Notes under the pieces: model-generated
The model's input: only the letters and a program-made list of their open reading frames with translations
The model's database searches: none
Told to the model about the DNA's origin: nothing
Source: Phoronis australis
Lineage: Eukaryota > Phoronida > Phoronidae
Reading direction: 5' to 3'
DNA: 64,000 bases
NCBI GenBank assembly: GCA_002633005.1
Contig: NMRA01000189.1
Coordinates: 340,667 to 404,666 of the forward strand
In this document: positions 36,179 to 47,487 of the stretch, in pieces
Layout of the letters: each line of letters opens with the position of its first letter
How positions within the stretch are numbered: the stretch's first letter is position 1
Translations under genes and position numbers: made by a program

Positions 36179-37766
36179 CCTGTCTTGGACATTTGATATG
36201 AACAGGCCAAAGAGAAGGGTATTGATAATGGTCGTCAGTCGATCACCTGTACGTGATGTTCCCATGCTTACAACCGTTGTCCCGAGGTGTCAGTATTGTA
36301 AATATAGTGGCCATGGAATTATGCTCCTGGATTTTAACAGACATGAAGATCTCGAGACACTTCTACGTTTGACAGCAGATTAACGATGAGATGAGGCAGC
36401 AAACTGATTTTTTGCCTAAAATCTTTTGGAAGTCGGATCCAGCCAGACTGACAGACTTTACCTGAGCGAGGCAACATTCGACTTATCTGAAGGGCTGAAT
36501 ATACAGACTAACAATCGAAAATCCGAGTTACGCATGTCTAAGTTATGCATACTTTACTGTACTTAAGTGTGTCAGAAATAGACAGTGCTTGTACAGTGTC
36601 CAATGTTACTCAATATTCTAATTCCCGTTATTCTAATAGGGACGTCCTGGATTACACGGCGATAGAACTCTCCTTTGTCCAAGAGATAAGAAAGCGTGTG
36701 ACCTTGTTTTGGAAATCAGGCGCATTCTCGTGTCTCTCATTGATGTCGGGAAGGGGAAGAATTTCCGATCATGCATTCCCATAAGTCATTCCATCTTTTG
36801 TAATTTGTATTGTGAAGTAAAAGCGATCCTCTACAAATGAGATATCATGACCAGCGCCATCATCTGGACGTTTCATTGCACGGCATGTGCTGTAGGTGAC
36901 TGGATTCAATGAAGAGTTCCCAACGAAATGTTTTATTTCATTGTGTGAGAAGAGAGTTTACCCAGCTCGGTGTCTGCCTGCATTTATAAGCCTGCCAATT
37001 AGGCCAGGTGTCATTATTCAGTGAATGGGTCGATGCTACACTCAAATACTTGCAAGGCGGATGCAGTTAAGTCCAGGCAGGTCCTGGCATGTGGTTTCTA
37101 TACAGTGTAGTTCCCTTTCCTCCATTTTCACCTGTGTATAACACTGGATAATTTCGTTGATCTGAAAGGAACACTAAAACAATGTTGAAACACATATATA
37201 CCCAGTTGTGTATTCAAATGCCAACTGTTTAAAAGCATGGTATGTTCTGAAAAACTCATCGAAATACTTTGAGATATGATGTTCCAAACTTGTCCGAATT
37301 TTTAACATTAAATCTAGGGTTACTTATAACAGTAAACTAATACATACATACCTTGTCATCATCCGATAAGATTTTGAGATTGCATGGTTTCGTCTTTGGA
37401 CTTGAAGGGAGTGACTGATCTATATTGAAGGTATCAATTTACTTCAGAGTCCCAAAATACCCTGCAGTACCTTTTCATAATTGCCAACATTGGAAAATGA
37501 AAATGGTCGGGACACATGGATTTAGATCATGCACTGTAAATGCAAATGAGCGCCTCAACACAGCAGAAAACAGTCCCCACGGTATGTTCTTGTTTTTAGT
37601 CGTGCTTGTTAAATGGAACGGGAAATGGACGGAGGTAAATTGTGTGACCGAAAGCACGCAAGGAGATACAGTTCGTCGCGTGTGTCAAAAAACGGGACAT
37701 ACTGACGTGGCTCGACTCCGTACACTGAAGCTTCAAAATGTTGCCAAAAGCGCCGTGGTTTCAGTG
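36179..37766. other. Intergenic region downstream of MFSD5
   Basis: No recognisable gene. The longest open frame (37425-37943 on the plus strand) has no signal peptide and no family resemblance. It runs into the repeat array, so I do not count it. I did not find a clear AATAAA signal close to the MFSD5 stop. Confidence 0.5.
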
Positions 37767-39077
37767 TTTTTATGCACCCACATATTAAAATATGTGGACG
37801 CATTATTGATGCCGTCATCTCTGTCCGTCCGTCCGGGCGGCGTCCGTCCCGTGTCAGGCGTCCGCTGCTCTATTTCCAAAACCGGTTTACGTATGTTCAT
37901 GAAATTTTGCACATTTGTTCCTCTCATGGATGGGACGGCGTGAGCAAAGTTTCGGACGGATTCGACTACCAGTGTGCCCCCTAGTGGCAACTTTAGTTTT
38001 TTACGTTTACCTCTGTATCTTCAAAGGTCCACAACATATTTTCACAAAATTTGGTATATAGGCATTTATTAGCGAGTAGACAGTATCCTCCCATTCGACG
38101 TAGTCTGTGCCACCTAGTGGCCATATTTACCCTTTTTGAGTTTTTGGCGTCCACCCCTCTATCAACCAAACGGCTGATTGTGAAAATTGGCATGTATGTT
38201 TTTACTATGAAGTGGACAGGTGACGATTTTCTGTTCACTTTGACTACTGTGGCGCCGCCTAGTGGCAGTTTCATTTTTTGCCCATGGCTGTAGACTATCT
38301 CCTAAACCGTTTGCAGGATCTTTTAAGATCCTATAAACACATTTGTTAAAACAGTGTGTTTATATGATGTTGACAACGGATGACGGCGATTTTCCAATGG
38401 ATCTGACTACTGGTGTGCCCCCTGGTGGCAATTTTACTTTTACGTTTACCTCTGAAAGGCCCTCAACGGATTTTCATAAAATTTTGAATACGGGCATCTA
38501 TTGGTGAGATGACGCTATAGTCCCGTTTTCGGATGGAATCAACGTTTTTTGCACCACCAGGTGGCCATTTTTTCAGTTTTCGAGTGTGTTTTTGGCGTCT
38601 ACCCCTCTATCAATCAAATCATTCTAAGGATGGTTTTGAAAATTGACGTATATGTTCTCAGTATGAAGAGGACGGTTGACGATGACAACTTTGACTACTG
38701 TGGCGCCTCCTAGTGATAGTTTTGTTTTGTTTTGCGCCCATAGCTGTATCTCCTAAACCCACTGCAGGATCTTTATTAAATTTAATTAGTAAGAGTATTT
38801 ATATGAAGCTAACAACAGAAAATGAAGACTTTCAGGCGGATCCAATGAAAAATGTGCCCCCTAGTGGCAATTTCATTTTATTCTGTTTTCCTTTGTTTCT
38901 CTGAAGTTCCGTGATGGATTATGAAATTTGGTGTATAGCAATGACATTTTCCCGTTTTGGGATGAATTGTAGGTTTTTGCGCCATCTAGTGGCCATTTTT
39001 ATGACACAAATAACCCCAAAAGCACACCATTCGATGCATTCGTGGGCGCATTTCAACGCTCCGTGTTGCTCTTGTTA
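37767..39077 (+). repeat. Large repeat array B carrying CTCF-like motifs on the - strand
   Basis: The element begins TTATGCACCCACATATT with a near-palindromic start and a GTCCGTCCGTCCGGGCGG stretch. It ends CGCTCCGTGTTGCTCTT. It is the opposite-orientation copy of 11797-13370. Motifs at 37974, 38107, 38252, 38415, 38551, 38702, 38854 and 38979 recur with a higher-order period near 440 bp (three motif types per period). In reverse complement, those at 37974-37987, 38107-38120, 38415-38428, 38854-38867 and 38979-38992 fit CCASYAGRKGGCRS at all 14 positions. No coding capacity is evident. Confidence 0.82.
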
Positions 39078-39181
39078 AATCCGCACTTGCCCTTTGACGA
39101 CTTTTTCTCACGAGCACAAGGTGGCGTTATTTGTAAACCGCGAAATGAATATACAGGTTGTTGAACAAGGCCTGTGATTTT

Positions 39182-39241
39182 AATCAAAGGAGTGTACACA
39201 TATACTATTTAAAAATAGTATCTGTGTACACTCCTTTGATT
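39182..39241. repeat. 60-bp near-perfect hairpin
   Basis: The left arm starts AATCAAAGGAGTGTACACA and the right arm is its inverse, TGTGTACACTCCTTTGATT. The A/T-rich inner parts pair as well with one or two mismatches. It lies 100 bp right of repeat array B. It may be a small MITE or foldback. Confidence 0.93.
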
Positions 39242-41689
39242 ATTCACAGTTATTGGGGCGTTGTTTTTTTACTTCGATGAGAAAAATGGGCGAGATAAGT
39301 GAAGCTTCGTAGTAAGGTTACAGTTGACATGAGCACCGATCACTTTGCCCGTAAGCAAGAGGCGCGTACGCCGTCACGCTGTAGCGCTGGACGTGGCAGT
39401 GCGTGAACGTGTGTCCCGTGACCTTCGATTCAGTGCCTATCTAGTTCCCCAACTCGCTCACTGCTGATACCTTTATCAATGACTCTCGTGTCTTAAAAAG
39501 ACAAGTATAGCCTTGCAAGACAGAAGTCTTGGCAGCCGGAAAATTGAACGTAGTCCGGTGACCGCACAGCGGCGCCAAGTCGTGTTGTAAGAAACCGCAC
39601 TGTGTAAGCAGTTTTTAGTTCCTTGATAAGAACTACTATTAAATTCTAAAAATGACACAATGGAAAAGTGTGAAAAAAATATTACCTTAATTCACTTCGT
39701 CGATCAAAGTGCTCAAGTCAATAACCGACGTATGTAGACTTCACGGAGTATTTGGATTCATGAATATTAATTGTTAGTAGGCGTTTTTTGAACCATATGA
39801 GTCAATCGTTAAATCACGACTTGTGGTTTCAATTATATTTATTGTCCGCCAATATATTCACACAAACATGACGTAAACTTTGAAATTAGAGTGCAAATAG
39901 CAGAACTGAACGGCCACTGATCAGTTCGAGATTGTCGTTCAAAAAGTTTCAAAATCTATGAAGATACCATCAAACAGGACTGACCGAATTGAAAACCCCG
40001 CACGTCCTTTTCAATCTTCACCGTTTGCGCGGGCACCCTTACTTCGAACGTTTCTGAACCAGTATTACTAGCTAGCCTACGTCGCCACAAAATTGACAAC
40101 TTCGCCACTAAGCCGGAACAAAAATGTTTACCAACACCACATTGACAGTCTCGAAGTAGCATAAACCATCATAAAACGTGTTTGAAAATCACAAGTGAGC
40201 GTGTTATGTGTTATCTCCGATTAAGTTTTGATTTATCGCGTAGTCCCCCGCACGCACGTCACAGGGCGACACTTACTTTGTTCTATGAAAACAACGCTGA
40301 TCCGATGCTCGTCAACTACCTCGCGTTATTCCTGAATAACGCAGTCACACAGTGCATGAAAGTGTGGTGTTTTGGACTCCGTCTGTGTTACCGATCATAC
40401 ATGTACATGTAGGTTAAGGTCGGCAGCATCTCTACACATCTCTGTGGCGTTGTCTTGTGTCCCGGCGTGAGGAATGCGCAGTTTCCAAAAGATAAACTCT
40501 AGTGATATTCAAAAACAGACACTCAGGGGAACATGCTCCCTCAGTAAATCCGCCAAAAATGCATCCTGCGAACACGTACGTCAAACGAAAAATATATTTT
40601 CTACCGTTGTTAGCACAAAGCCCTTCCGTTTTCAAAAGGTCCCGTCTTTCGGGTTAACAAAGCAGGCGAAATATTTGTGCTCACGTGACATAATTTCACT
40701 GCTTGATGTACTCTTTACTGTTATTGATATTTTTATAGTAATCTTGTACTATTCCACGTTTTTTAGAAAAGAAATACATAACATTGATTTCCGCGGATGT
40801 GCTGATTAATTTCGGCGCAAGAAACGCGCACTTCATTATTTTCTTCTTCTTCTTCTTTCAGTTTTCAACAAACGATCGAAATACCGATTCTTATATGTTG
40901 ACTCATGTCAGTAATAAACTGAACTGTGCATAACTGTGAAAATTACAACAAAACAAAGTGCGGGTTAGTGCCAGGATAAAAACAAGTTTTATTATTTGCT
41001 GACTAAGGCTGATGTAGTGTAAGCATAGACTATGGTGTAAGTAGATTGGCAATTTTGCGTCTTTTTTACCAAAATATTCACGTGCACGTTATTTCTTTGG
41101 TTCAGTATTCCAGCCTCTTTGTTTAACAATATGCAGCCGACAAACCCGGCTGGTTTATGTTAGTGGTGTCACCAGCCCCTGCCCGTCGCCAGCCTTCTGC
41201 GGGTCTAATCGGGTTCCGAGCCACTGCGTTACAACGAGCGTTTTGTGTGTTTAGAACTGAAAAAAATCGCAAGTCTAAAATTACAACGCACCGCTATACT
41301 CCTCTGGCTGTTATATCACCGAACAGATACAAACTTCCGGCGACCGATCTCGGTAAGTTGGCCTACCGAACTTCGTCGGCTACGGTATGTTCAAAGTTTC
41401 TATAAATCCGTAATAGCGAATTAAAACAACCCTGTTGTTTAAAAAGTCAATGTATTTGTAAGGGTTTTGCATCGAATTTTGTTATTTATTTGTATAATGC
41501 AATGAATTCAAACGATAACCTGACACCAGTAAGCGTGTAATTGTGAACCGCTGAACAGACTGTTAGGACCTATTACGTCATTGGTTATTTTCAGTACCTC
41601 CGTCTGACGTCAGGTAAAAGAACTGAACTTGCTATTATCGATCTAAATTGAGGCAAAATACGTTATTTTTGGTGGCATTTCCCTTTAAC

Positions 41690-41882
41690 AGTTCCTTGGC
41701 TTATTGTCATGAAATTTGGCAAGTAGTTGACTTTGTTTTACAGAGGACGCCACCTTCTCAATTCGGATGGGTTTGACGCATTCTGCGCCATCTAATGGAC
41801 ATTTTTATGATACTAAAATAGTCTTAGAAGCACACCGTTTGCGGTGCTATCGTGGGTGCATTTTAACGCTCCGCGATACTCT
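41690..41882 (+). repeat. Truncated fragment of the large repeat family
   Basis: It shares the terminal part of array B: a GCGCCATCTAATGG motif at 41785-41798, TTTTTATGA, AAGCACACCGTTTGCGG, and GCTCCGCGATACTCTTGTG at the end. The motif carries one mismatch to the CTCF core consensus. It precedes the discoidin promoter by about 0.4 kb. Confidence 0.75.
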
Positions 41883-42240
41883 TGTGTGGGTTGTTTCCCA
41901 ACGCAACGTCCTGGATCCGTGAATCTTTGCAATTTTGTGATTTATGTTTTAATTGCTATAAATTTTTGTTTCATTTCCTTCTGAATTTACAACATGACCA
42001 AGGAATAAACCGCCATTTGAATTATTAAGTAATTATGTGACAACATCTTTGTTCGTACGTGTAAGTGAAATCACATTTAAATTTCTCACGGGAATAAAAT
42101 CCCAACTTTCTTTACATCTAAATATAGGCTGCCGAATGTTAACACTGTATGTATTTTTAAATAATTTAAAAATTAGTTCATCTTTTCCGGTATGATAATG
42201 TCAGACACGCCTTATCACGACACAATCCTGGACGAGAACT

Positions 42241-42249
42241 TATATAAAG
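42241..42249 (+). promoter_or_regulatory. TATA box of the discoidin gene
   Basis: TATATAAAG lies 93 nt upstream of the start codon at 42334. A start of transcription about 30 nt downstream would give a 5' UTR of roughly 60 nt. The match and spacing are good. No initiator element was confirmed. Confidence 0.6.
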
Positions 42250-42333
42250 ACCATATTCTACGAATCGTTGCAAATTCGACATTCGTCAGCTGCATCCAGT
42301 CTTATTTACCTACCAATTCAAGATTCCGGGACC

Positions 42334-42467
42334 ATGCCGAAGGGGAAAGTTCTTGTGTTCTCCGTTTTTCTCCTCTTAGTGGTACTGGTCAATAGTCAAG
42401 AAACTGAAGAAAGCTCGAAGGATGAAGAGGTTCAACCAAGTGAGAAGGAAGAACAAATCCAGGCTAG
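42334..42467 (+). CDS. Discoidin protein exon 1 (signal peptide)
   Basis: The ATG has a strong context (GGGACCATGC). MPKGKVLVFSVFLLLVVL is a clear signal peptide, followed by an acidic ETEESSKDEE linker. It ends in phase 2 at donor AG|GTGAGC. Confidence 0.88.
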
Positions 42468-45219
42468 GTGAGCAAAAATCGAACCCGTGCCAATTTTGGT
42501 GACAAAATACACCAGCGAAAACGCACGATCAAGCAAGTCTTAACTGCCATGCCCGTGATCACTCCTGCTTTACCCACGAGCTTCTCGAGTTTACGGAACT
42601 CGACCCCGTCCTCCGGAGTGCAGCGTTGTACGCACTACTCGCAAGATTGTCATTGATAGGTGTCGTAATAAAATCGTAATAATGATAATAGTAATAATCA
42701 AATTAGTTGAACTAATAATAACGATAATGATCATTATATTAATTATGAAAATAATAATTAACAGTGATAATGATAGTGGACGAAAGACGAAGATCCTTAC
42801 GGTTGTGTTTTGAGTGTTGCGCTAAGGCTGCATCTCGTCTCTGGCTAAAACTCGATTTCACATCATGCCAAACTACAATGGTCCTGTTAAATCCGTTAAA
42901 AGCACGACTACACTTTTTGTTTGAAAGCTTGATACAGGGTCGCTCGTAGTGTCGAAAGAATCTCCTTTCTTCAAGTGTGCAGCTGCGTAGCAAAACACCG
43001 AGAGACATAACAAACAAACAAATTAAAACACCAGCTATATTTTCAGACTGTACGTCTCATTATCAGGCAATACCGGTAAGTGGAATGAACACATACGTAG
43101 CAAAATAAACAGTGAAATACACGTGGCAGCAGGAAAAGGGGCGTACACTCAGTATCAAGCTTTCAAACCGTTTAGTCGTGTTTTCAACGCATCAGTTGGC
43201 GTCACTACATCAATTTTCGTTACAACACTCCAGGAAAGCTTATTTTTTGGCCAATTTCAACATAAGCCCTATATTTTTGTAACCTCTGATCTCCATCTGT
43301 TTTTTATGAATTGGTTCTACTCTGTTGCACGATCATTTGACACACTATTCGTCATTTGTATTTTATGTAGTCATAGGCGGATTTAGGGGGGCCCCGCAAG
43401 CAAAATGAAACAACAGCAACAGCATGAAGCGTGAGGAATATTGAGTTCAGTAACTAGAACCGGGAGCGGATGAGGGGGGCGGGACTCAGAGCCCAGATCG
43501 CAGCGGAATTGTGTTCCTTTTTTTCTTTTTTTTAGTCCAACGACAGACTTTACGAATAGAAGGTCCACAACCACGGCCCCGCAACTTACGGGCCGCCTGT
43601 GCACATACAATCGCGCTTTGCCCAATTCCACGAGGCAACATGTTGGGGCCCCCGCCTTATGGTATCCTAGATCCGCCACTGGTAGTTGTGGCGTCGTGCG
43701 GAAATTGACGAACATTTTAGCGCCCAAACTGTTCGTCAGTTAAATGTTTGATACGTGACGTTATTGTTTTAAATTGCCAGATCTTACAGTCACGGGTATA
43801 GGAAGATCAGCATCGAGGACATTAATGGGCCCAGGTGCACCAAGCTGCTGGTCTCCGGTCATCATGGCAGGCCAGACTCGAGTATCAGGGCCTCGTCTCA
43901 CTTCATCCCAAACCAGGCCTATTATGCACCGCCCAGGGCTCGCATTTACAGGAGGAAAATCGGTTCACTCTATGGGGGTTGGTCATCCCGATTTCTCAAT
44001 GTCAACCAGTGACTACAGTTCGACCTTGGCCTGACCAGGACCGTTGTCGGAGTGGTTACGAAAGGACGACAGGACAATGAGCAATTTGTAAAAACATACA
44101 GAATACAGTTTAGTAACAATGGTGTCTTTTGGTATATCTACAAGGATAGGCATGGCGTTCAGAAGGTTAGTGACAATATACACTCCCGTAGGTATACAGC
44201 GATCATAAGCCCAAGACAGTCACAGATAATTAAGGGATTTTAAGATAACTGTGAACCTTGTTTACCAGGTTGGACTTACAGTGTATGTGCAGATATCTTT
44301 AATTCTCTTAGCTCCAACCCCTGAATTATGTAATTTCTGAGAGGCGAATAAATTTCTTAACAAAATTTATTATTCTTATATACTTGCCTTTTTCACGAGA
44401 TAAGCGTTTTCAGAAGTAAAAATATTTTTTTGAATTTCAACACAGATTTTAAAACTATTGTTCCTCCAATCATATTGGACTTTTGTCAACATGTTGATAA
44501 ACGGCATTTTAGAGGGAACGGTGTCTCAGATTTTTGAACTAGGTCTTCTTATTTAATATCAACTTTTGAGAAGGCCTCTTTCCGAAAAACTAAGGCCGAT
44601 TTAAAGAATCTGAGACATGGTTCCCTCGAAAATGACGTTGTCAACGTGCTGACAAAAGACCATTATTGGAGGAACAATATTTTTAAAATATGTGTTCAAT
44701 GTTAATTGTTTTTACTAAAAACAAATCTAGTGAAAAAAGACAAGTAAATAAGAATGATAAATTTTGTTGGAAAATTTATTAACCTTTCAGAAAATAAATA
44801 CTTTGTAGGTATTAGAGATAACAGAATTTTTTTGCACATAAATACAACCTGGTAAACAAGGTTCACATATACATGTACCTTAAGGATGTTTATTCAGGCA
44901 AGACGTTCAGTCAAGAGAGACATTTCATACAGGTTCATGAAGGGACACTGTTCATGAAAGCGACTGTAAAACAAGGGCATTTGTCATATTAAGGGTTTAT
45001 ACAGGTTAGAGTGCTAAGTCGAGAAAATTCAATAGATTGAGTGAGATTACAAACTAGAAAGCTGTGTTTATGTTGCAGGATTTCCAGGGAAACTTCGACC
45101 TTGAGACTGCAAAGGTTAATACCTTGTACCCACCAATCAGAGCACGTTACATTAGAATTAATCCCCGTACCTGGCACGGGTGGATCTCCATGAGAGCTGA
45201 TGTGCTGGGATGTTTGTAA
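42334..45219 (+). CDS. Secreted F5/8 type C (discoidin) domain protein with internal TGA, 3 exons
   Basis: The exons are 42334-42467, 43781-44165 and 45079-45219. Phases agree and the sum is 660 nt (219 residues counting the TGA position). A signal peptide (VFSVFLLLVVLVNS) and a short acidic linker precede one discoidin domain. Shared family features are the first Cys (PRCTKLL), RASS, WSSRF, LQFDLG, VVTKGRQD, YRIQFSNNG, PPIRARYIRI and the closing Cys (DVLGCL-stop). The family usually binds carbohydrate or phospholipid outside the cell. An in-frame TGA at 44010-44012 replaces the conserved Trp of NQWLQ. The frame stays open to the end on both sides. It may be a read-through stop, a null allele, a recent pseudogene or a sequencing error. 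Confidence 0.85.
42905..43018. repeat. Small palindromic element, truncated copy
   Basis: It matches the reverse complement of 51381-51518: CACTTTTTGTTTGAAAGCTT, GTCGCTCGTAGTGTCGAAA and GTGTGCAGCTGCGTA are shared. The right terminal repeat is missing here. It lies in intron 1 of the discoidin gene. Confidence 0.65.
43373..43680. mobile_element. MITE with GGCGGATYTAG ends
   Basis: The left end reads GGCGGATTTAGGGGGG and the right end is the inverse, CTAGATCCGCC. The 300-bp interior is GC-richer than its surroundings and non-coding. It sits in intron 1 of the discoidin gene. The target-site duplication could not be fixed. Confidence 0.65.
43781..44165 (+). CDS. Discoidin protein exon 2 (most of the F5/8C domain, with internal TGA)
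   Basis: This 385-nt exon (phase 2 in, 0 out) runs from RSYSHGY to GVQK. Acceptor AAATTGCCAG, donor GTTAGT. Codon 77 after the split codon is TGA (44010-44012), in the context AACCAG-TGA-CTACAG. The family has NQWLQ there, so TGG to TGA is a single-base change. Confidence 0.85.
44250..44867. mobile_element. 618-bp foldback element
   Basis: The ends are TGTGAACCTTGTTTACCAGG and its inverse. The arms pair along almost the whole element, including TTGTTCCTCCAAT / ATTGGAGGAACAA and GTCTCAGATT / AATCTGAGAC. The centre is near 44558. It fills much of intron 2 of the discoidin gene. It is non-coding and resembles a long-palindrome MITE. Confidence 0.88.
45079..45219 (+). CDS. Discoidin protein exon 3 (C-terminal part of the F5/8C domain)
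   Basis: This 141-nt exon (phase 0) encodes DFQGNFDLETAKVNTLYPP, then IRARYIRINPRTWHGW and the closing ADVLGCL-stop. The PPI-ARYIRI and final Cys are family hallmarks. An AATAAA lies at 45488-45493, a plausible polyadenylation signal. Confidence 0.92.
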   Translation, partial: DFQGNFDLETAKVNTLYPPIRARYIRINPRTWHGWISMRADVLGCL

Positions 45220-47270
45220 GAAAACACGATGTCTTCGAAACATCTCGACGAGGAACTGATCGAACACACTTCATCATATCCAAGATACTGCCATAGCATG
45301 TTCGGAGCATTACGCCGTTGTAAGACATTAATGGTCAGCATATGATTTTTGTCGAAGATTACGTCATAATTGGTGTTCCGTATAATCTAAATGTATATTT
45401 TAATTTACTTCCAGTAAAACCGTACGTGTCAATGAATGTTAAATGCCTTTTTGCCGGGTTAAAGTGTATAAACGCGCTATAAAACTTAATAAAAACCATT
45501 TTCAAACGTTTCCTGTGCACGTTTAAGCAAATTTCTGAAGACTTAAGAAACAGTAGTGCGTTCCGTAGAAATGCCGTGAGACATTTGCGAAAAACGCTAG
45601 CCTGATTATGCATGGTGATATCCCTTAACGTGAGGGGATATTGTGTTTTCACGAGTTTCTTGCGTTTAGAAAATGCTGTCCCGGTAACTTATTTGAGTGT
45701 ACATGTTTCCATTTCACTTGCTCTCTCCGTCTCCGATAATGTACCTATACATGTAAAACTATAAGGTTTGCCTTGGCTCAGCTGTTGATTGCGACTGTGA
45801 TGACATCATCGACTGGCTGTGATTTGGCACGTCATCCTCTTTTAACTAAACGGCCGTCAGGAGTACAGCTCTAGTGGGACCTGCTTCTCTCTGATTTACG
45901 ATGTCTTGATTTAGACTCATCAGTTACAACATTTTAGTGAAAGGGGCCCTCGACACAACAAATCGTTTAACCGGCTGAAAGATATAGCTTTCGCGTACCG
46001 TGGTGGAGGACCGCAAGATTGGCCACCCTGATACACTCACGGAAAGTACTCAGTACAAGGGGCAAGGGCCTGATATTCGTCCAAAACAAGAAGTGCTGTA
46101 CTCACACAGCGTTAATAAAAGATGCCCAGAACATTATTTCCGATAAAAGCCTTAGCAATACACAGATTCATTACAAGTCAATACGTGCTGTTCCCGGCAC
46201 AGAACACATGGAAGTGACATACTTTTTTATCGAGTGGATAAATTTTTACTTCATTTCTAGAAAATTCGCACCTTTTGCTCTGCAAAACTTCTGTAAAAAA
46301 ACCAATTTTGTAGCTGAAACTGAGGTTTCATAGATCCGAAAAATTGGTTGGGATCCTCGGGCAATAAAGGTGCACGGCTGAGGACGAAAATGGTGTAATC
46401 CGGGGGTTTTGCACCCGCCCTAGGTAAACGTGAAAGGTTTCGTCACGGTGCAGATCGTCGACCAGTGGTGTGAAACCGCATGGTATCACATTTCTCAGAG
46501 TTGTCGAAAATCATCAAGTTCTTAGTCTCAAAATTTTAGTCGCAAAGCATGTAAGTGGGGTGCAGGTAAATTGGTGGAAATTAGAAGGAGGGGAATAAGG
46601 TGACGACGTGTGCGATAAGTGTCGGGTAGGTGGTGGAGAATAGGGGGCAACTAGGGGAGATGAAATGATGGCATGCATGCAGTTACGACCATACATAATA
46701 TGCCGTTGTCCATGAAACGTTGGCGTCGACATGAAGTCGGAGATAAACTGATATTTTTCTTGTTCTTTTAATACATTTATTGAAAACACAAAGGCAGTGT
46801 ACAATAAACAAAGGTATTATATCAGATTGGTTGATATTAAAATTGAGCAAAATAACGACACACTTAAGACCATATAAAAGTAAATTAGTAATTTTCTTTG
46901 AACACTGGTCACAAAATGCACCTCCGTAATGTAAAGTTTTGACCATTCACCTGTGTCGCAACAACAGTTATTTCCAAAAGACATCACTAGTTAAAATTTT
47001 GAAATTAGACTGTGAAATCAGGACCAGCTCCGGCGATTTGATAAAGGATTCAATATGAACCATTTTACAGCCTCCTAAAGAGAAGTCATGGCTTATTCAG
47101 TTTCTTTTACTTCAAACAAATGGAGAAGACTGGAGGCAATGACAAAGCAAAAAACAAACTTATTAGCAAGATATCTAATTACCACAATTCTGTCAAGGGG
47201 AGAGGCGGTCTTTAATCTTTGTACTCGAAACGAACTCGAAGTTATTTTTGGCAATTTCTCTGCTCCTTTC

Positions 47271-47487
47271 ATGAGCGCACCCAGGGGGGGGGGGCTCGGG
47301 GCGCTCGAACGAGCCCCCCGATTGGCGAAGTGGGCAAAAAGGTCCTCCCCCGAGAGACAAAAAGTCCGAGAAAATGGGACAAAAGTCCACTAAATAAGCG
47401 CAAACGCGCAACTCACAGAGGTGCTCCCATTTTTTCACAACGTCGGGAATTCGAGCCCCCCCATATCGAAGGCTGGGTGCGCACATG
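47271..47487. mobile_element. MITE with GCGCACCCAG ends, copy 1
   Basis: The ends are ATGAGCGCACCCAG and CTGGGTGCGCACATG in inverse orientation. A G-rich start, AAAAAGTCCGAG and GGGACAAAA in the interior are shared with 56207-56424. Non-coding. Confidence 0.75.

Larger units (their letters stand above)
39078..42240. other. Intergenic region before the discoidin gene
   Basis: Contains a 60-bp hairpin (39182-39241), a fragment of the large repeat (41690-41882) and otherwise unassigned AT-rich sequence. Open frames at 40474-40809 and 41157-41405 show no family resemblance and no splice partners. Confidence 0.5.

Noticed and set aside
37425-37943. Open frame of 172 codons on the plus strand
   Set aside because: It runs into repeat array B, has no family resemblance, no signal peptide and no splice partners.
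43383-43727. Minus-strand open frame of 114 codons
   Set aside because: It lies almost entirely within the GGCGGATYTAG MITE, which is non-coding.
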